Assembly: GCA_033765305.1 (NCBI GenBank)
Contig: JANRID010000040.1
Span: 1-64,000, forward strand
Length of the DNA stretch: 64,000 nucleotides
Direction of reading: 5' to 3'
Source: RDXT01 sp033765305
GTDB taxonomy: Bacteria > Bacteroidota > Bacteroidia > J057
This document shows, piece after piece, positions 60,626 through 64,000 of this stretch (position 1 is its first letter; the number at the start of each line of letters is the position of its first letter). Below the pieces are notes generated by a model. That model saw only the letters and a list, made by a program, of their open reading frames with translations. It was not told the DNA's origin and did no database searches. The translations under genes and the position numbers were made by a program.

Positions 60626-61963
60626 ATGCGAGTAGCTATCCTCGGAGCGGGTGAAAGCGGAACCGGAGCCGCAGTCCTGGCGCAAGTCAAAGGCGCCCAG
60701 GTCTGGCTGTCCGATGCCGGCCGTATCCAGGATGCCTACCGCCAGACCCTGCACGCGTACGGAATTGCCTTCGAGGAAGGCAGCCATACCGAACAGCAGT
60801 TTCTGGAGGCCGATATCGTCGTGAAAAGCCCCGGTATTCCGGGCAATGCGCCCTTCGTGCGCATGCTTCGTGCCGCCGGCAAACATGTGATTTCGGAAAT
60901 TGAGTTCGCAGCCCGGCATACCACAGCCCAGATTGTGGCCCTGACCGGCACCAACGGCAAGACCACCACGACCTCGCTGGTGCACCATCTGCTCACGGCT
61001 TCCGGATACCGCGCCGCACTGGGCGGCAATATCGGCAAGAGCTTCGCCATGCTGGCCGCTACGGAAAATCCGGATTGGTATGTACTGGAAATCAGCAGTT
61101 TCCAGCTGGATGACATCGTCACCTTCAGCCCCCGGGTCGCCGTGCTGCTCAACATCACCCCGGATCACCTGGACCGCTACGACGGCATGGATGCCTACGC
61201 TGCGGCCAAGTTCCGCATCACCGAAAACCAGCTTCCGACCGATGCATTTATCCATTGCCTCGAAGACCCGGAAACCCAGGCCAGGATCGGCAGCTATGCC
61301 ATCCGGGCCCGGCAGATGGGCTACAGGCTGGATCCGCAGCCTGGCGCGGCAGCCTGGATGGAAGGCAGCAGAATCGTAATCGGCGGACGCGAGGCCGGAG
61401 ATTTCAGCCGGATGCAGCTCATCGGACGGCACAATCAGCTCAATACGCTTGCAGCGGTGCTGGCAGCGCATGCTGCCGGGGTGAGCCTGGAAACCATCGC
61501 AGCGGCGCTGCCGGCTTTTGCGCCGGTTCCGCACCGCCTCGAACCTGTCGCCTCCATCGGCGGCGTGCAGTATATCAACGACTCCAAGGCGACCAACGTG
61601 GATGCGGTGTACTATGCCCTCGAAGGCATGCGCCAGCCCATCGTCTGGATCGCCGGCGGCGTCGATAAAGGGAATGACTATCAGCAGATTGCATCGCTGG
61701 TCGAAGACAAGGTGAAGGAAATCGTGGTGCTGGGCAGCTACATCGGCAAGTTCCGCTCCGAATTCCGCAAGCCGGTGCATCAGGCCATGAGCATGCCGGA
61801 AGCGGTGCGCATGGCGCAGGCGCTTGCCGCGCCAGGAGACGCCGTGCTGCTTTCGCCGGCCTGCGCCAGCTTCGACCTGTTCCGCAATTACGAAGACCGC
61901 GGCGATCAGTTCCGGGCTGCGGTGCTTCAGCTTACTTCCGGAACTCCGCAAACCACCGAATAA
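60626..61963 (+). CDS. murD: UDP-MurNAc-L-alanine:D-glutamate ligase
   Basis: 445 residues, normal family length. It adds D-glutamate to UDP-MurNAc-L-Ala. The N-terminal nucleotide-binding fold begins VAILGAGESGTGAA, the ATPase P-loop LTGTNGKTTT lies near 107-116, then GGNIGKSFA, LEISSFQLD near 154, NITPDHLDRY near 175, and the C-terminal NDSKATNVDAVYYAL near 316 and LSPACASFDLF near 412. It is 13 bases after mraY and 24 before ftsW, as expected in the cluster. Confidence 0.97.
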   Translation: MRVAILGAGESGTGAAVLAQVKGAQVWLSDAGRIQDAYRQTLHAYGIAFEEGSHTEQQFLEADIVVKSPGIPGNAPFVRMLRAAGKHVISEIEFAARHTTAQIVALTGTNGKTTTTSLVHHLLTASGYRAALGGNIGKSFAMLAATENPDWYVLEISSFQLDDIVTFSPRVAVLLNITPDHLDRYDGMDAYAAAKFRITENQLPTDAFIHCLEDPETQARIGSYAIRARQMGYRLDPQPGAAAWMEGSRIVIGGREAGDFSRMQLIGRHNQLNTLAAVLAAHAAGVSLETIAAALPAFAPVPHRLEPVASIGGVQYINDSKATNVDAVYYALEGMRQPIVWIAGGVDKGNDYQQIASLVEDKVKEIVVLGSYIGKFRSEFRKPVHQAMSMPEAVRMAQALAAPGDAVLLSPACASFDLFRNYEDRGDQFRAAVLQLTSGTPQTTE

Positions 61964-61987
61964 CCCGCCACCTCAGATACACGCATC

Positions 61988-63175
61988 ATGTTACGCTGGA
62001 TATTGCATCGGCTCAGAGGAGATAAAATGATCTGGATCCTGGTGATCCTGATCTCGCTGGTGAGCATGCTGGCTGTATACAGCTCCAGCAGCGCGCTCTC
62101 ATTCCGCATTCAGGGCGGCGATACCGAATACTTCGTGCTCAAGCATATCCTGCTGCTGATCGGCGGCTTCGTGCTGATGTTCGTCGTGCACCTGCTCGAT
62201 TACCGGGTGTTCGCGCGCTTTACGAACGCCATGCTCTTCATCACCATCGCCCTGCTGCTCTACACCATCGCCCAGGGCAGCGAAATCAACGAGGCAGCGC
62301 GCTGGGTTACCGTCTTCGGCCAGTCCTTCCAGCCCTCCGACCTCGCCAAGGTGACGCTGATGATCTACCTCGCCAAGCTGCTCACCCAGCGCCAGGATGT
62401 GATCAAAGATTTCACGGAGGGCTTTCTGCCCGCCCTCTTCTGGGTAATCGTGATCTGCGGCCTGATCGCGCCCACCAACCTGAGTACGGCGTCGCTGCTG
62501 TTCATCGCCAGCATGATGGTGATGTTCATCGGCGGGGTGGACATCAAATACCTTGTGATCCTGACGCTCGTAGCCCTCATCGGGCTGGGGATTCTGATGA
62601 AAACGGCCAAGCGCTCCGCCACCTGGGAGTCGCGCTGGAGCGACTACGTGGAGCGGATCGCAGATGATGAGTACGAGGGCAACTTCCAGACGGTCAGCGC
62701 CAATGTCGCCATTGCGTCGGGCGGGCTGATCGGCAAGGGCGTGGGCAAAAGCAGCCAGCGCAACTTCCTGTCCTATGCGCATTCCGACTTTGTATATGCG
62801 ATCATTGTCGAAGAATACGGGCTGATCGGGGGGGTATTTGTACTGATGCTCTACCTGATGCTGCTCTTCCGCAGCGTAAGCGTCATTACAGTCAGCAAAA
62901 CATTCGGGGCGCTGATGGCCAGCGGGCTGGCCTTCATCCTCGTGCTGCAGGCGGTCATGCACATGGGGGTGACGGTGGGGCTGCTGCCCATCACCGGCCT
63001 TACCCTGCCGCTGGTCAGCCTGGGGGGCTCCTCCGTGCTGTTTACCTGCGTATCGCTGGGAGTCATCCTGAGCGTGAGCCGGGATGCCATGGAGAAAAAA
63101 GGCGCTGCTGCCGCTTCTCCGCTGCCTGTCCGCGCCTGGCTCGGCAATTTATTCTCCAAACCTGCCAAAGCATAA
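61988..63175 (+). CDS. ftsW: Septal peptidoglycan glycosyltransferase FtsW (SEDS family)
   Basis: 395 residues with about ten membrane helices. It polymerises lipid II at the division site together with FtsI. SEDS marks are AARWVTVFGQSFQPSDLAKV near 104, NFLSYAHSDFVYAIIVEEYGLIGG near 258, where the acidic residue is expected at the active site, and GLTLPLVSLGGSS near 335. It could be RodA by fold alone, but its location between murD and murG settles FtsW. Confidence 0.96.
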   Translation: MLRWILHRLRGDKMIWILVILISLVSMLAVYSSSSALSFRIQGGDTEYFVLKHILLLIGGFVLMFVVHLLDYRVFARFTNAMLFITIALLLYTIAQGSEINEAARWVTVFGQSFQPSDLAKVTLMIYLAKLLTQRQDVIKDFTEGFLPALFWVIVICGLIAPTNLSTASLLFIASMMVMFIGGVDIKYLVILTLVALIGLGILMKTAKRSATWESRWSDYVERIADDEYEGNFQTVSANVAIASGGLIGKGVGKSSQRNFLSYAHSDFVYAIIVEEYGLIGGVFVLMLYLMLLFRSVSVITVSKTFGALMASGLAFILVLQAVMHMGVTVGLLPITGLTLPLVSLGGSSVLFTCVSLGVILSVSRDAMEKKGAAAASPLPVRAWLGNLFSKPAKA

Positions 63176-63202
63176 CCCTGTAACCCCTTGAATCCCGGCA
63201 CT

Positions 63203-64000
63203 ATGCTTCGCATCATCATCTCAGGCGGCGGCACCGGCGGCCACATTTTCCCGGCAGTATCCATTGCCGGGGAGATCCGCCGACGCATGCCCGATGCGGA
63301 GCTGCTCTTTGTCGGCGCGCAGGGCGGGATGGAGATGTCGGTGGTGCCCCGGAACGGCTATGCAATCGAAGGGGTGTGGATCAGCGGGATTTACCGCCAG
63401 CTGAATCTGCGCAACCTGGGCCGCAACCTGCTCTTTCCGGCCAAGCTGGCCGTGAGCCTGATGCAGGCCCGGAGGATCGTGGCGCGCTTCAGGCCGCAGG
63501 CGGTGGTCGGCGTAGGCGGCTTCGCCAGCGGACCGCTGGGCCGGGTGGCCGCAGGGCAGGGCATTCCGCTCTTTCTCTGCGAGCAGAATGCCTTCCCGGG
63601 CCTGGTCAACCGCTGGCTGGCGCCCCGTGCAACGCGCATCCTGCTCGGCAATGCCGACGCTCTCCGGTATTTCGATCCCGCCAAATGCATCGTGACGGGC
63701 AATCCGATCCGTGCATTCGCCCTTCCGGACCGTGAAACAGCCATCCGCAGCCTCGGCCTCGACCCGGCGAAGCCGGTGGTGCTCAGCCTGGGCGGCAGCC
63801 TCGGTGCCCGCCGCCTCAACGATGCGCTCGAAGCCGAACATGCACAGCTCCTCGATGCAGGCGCTCAGCTGATCTGGCAGAGCGGCCGCATCTACCATGA
63901 ATCGCTGCAGGCCCGCGTCCCCGCACGCGAAGGCCTGCGCCTGATGCCCTTCATCGAAGATATGGCTGCAGCCTACGGCGCCGCCGATCTCATCCTGAGC
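63203..64000 (+). CDS. murG: UDP-GlcNAc:lipid I N-acetylglucosaminyltransferase MurG, 3' part outside the window
   Basis: The reading frame opens at the ATG at 63203 and is still open at the window end, giving the first 266 residues of about 360-370. MurG adds GlcNAc to lipid I to form lipid II at the inner membrane face. Motifs: MLRIIISGGGTGGHIFPAVSIA at the start (phosphate-binding loop GGGTGGH at 8-14), VVGVGGFASGPL near 97, EQNAFPGLVNRWLA near 122, and LSLGGSLGARRLN near 194. It follows ftsW by 27 bases. Confidence 0.96.
   Translation, partial: MLRIIISGGGTGGHIFPAVSIAGEIRRRMPDAELLFVGAQGGMEMSVVPRNGYAIEGVWISGIYRQLNLRNLGRNLLFPAKLAVSLMQARRIVARFRPQAVVGVGGFASGPLGRVAAGQGIPLFLCEQNAFPGLVNRWLAPRATRILLGNADALRYFDPAKCIVTGNPIRAFALPDRETAIRSLGLDPAKPVVLSLGGSLGARRLNDALEAEHAQLLDAGAQLIWQSGRIYHESLQARVPAREGLRLMPFIEDMAAAYGAADLILS

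Overview
The window is about 64 kb of GC-rich DNA from a Gram-negative member of the Bacteroidota. The evidence is a SusC/SusD pair, several C-terminal tails of the type IX secretion (T9SS) sorting kind, a DUF2723 membrane protein, KdsB (lipopolysaccharide), meso-diaminopimelate-type MurE, and promoters of the Bacteroidota sigma-A form (TTG, 20 bp, TAnnTTTG). The multidomain surface proteins ending in a DPNDK-type domain plus sorting tail suggest the Saprospiria/Lewinella side of the phylum; that placement is an inference. No insertion sequence, phage, CRISPR array or tRNA was found.

Layout. 1-133: end of a 5S rRNA gene and its terminator. 199-1369: ECF sigma factor and a putative membrane anti-sigma factor. 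1.5-9.8 kb: housekeeping and accessory genes (uvrA, gltX, a small secreted NTF2-like protein, a Nudix-type regulator that has lost its catalytic residues, a long-chain acyl-CoA synthetase, an envelope protein). 9.8-12.9 kb: DUF2723 membrane protein. 13.1-20.0 kb: a probable metal-regulated five-gene operon with a strong promoter and tandem upstream palindromes: two lipoproteins (DUF4856-like and imelysin), a YceI lipoprotein, an HTTM/vitamin-K-dependent-carboxylase-like membrane protein and a TonB-dependent receptor. 20.1-21.9 kb: gluconokinase and a long MORN-repeat protein.

22.0-30.2 kb is a surface-protein locus: a PapD-like periplasmic chaperone, two tandem paralogous small secreted proteins, and an 1865-residue chimera with FG-GAP repeats, an ASPIC/UnbV-like domain, a beta-solenoid and a sorting tail. 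30.2-42.8 kb: haem-binding protein, TonB receptor with glycine-rich ends, KdsB, small membrane proteins, a PD40-VWA fusion, two methyltransferases, ClpC and an isolated NuoH. 43.0-52.9 kb is a polysaccharide-utilisation-like locus: a secreted glycoamylase/GH144-like protein, a five-module binding protein, SusC and SusD.

53.0-64.0 kb is the division and cell-wall (dcw) cluster: mraZ, rsmH, ftsL, ftsI, murE, mraY, murD, ftsW and murG, the last cut by the window edge. It has a good promoter followed by five MraZ-type boxes, with one further pair upstream on the opposite strand. MraY carries an unusual periplasmic insert that reads like a PDZ domain. The most novel candidates are this MraY insert, the carboxylase-like protein inside the lipoprotein/TonB operon, and the chaperone plus surface-protein locus. 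All functional statements come from reading motifs by eye, without database searches.
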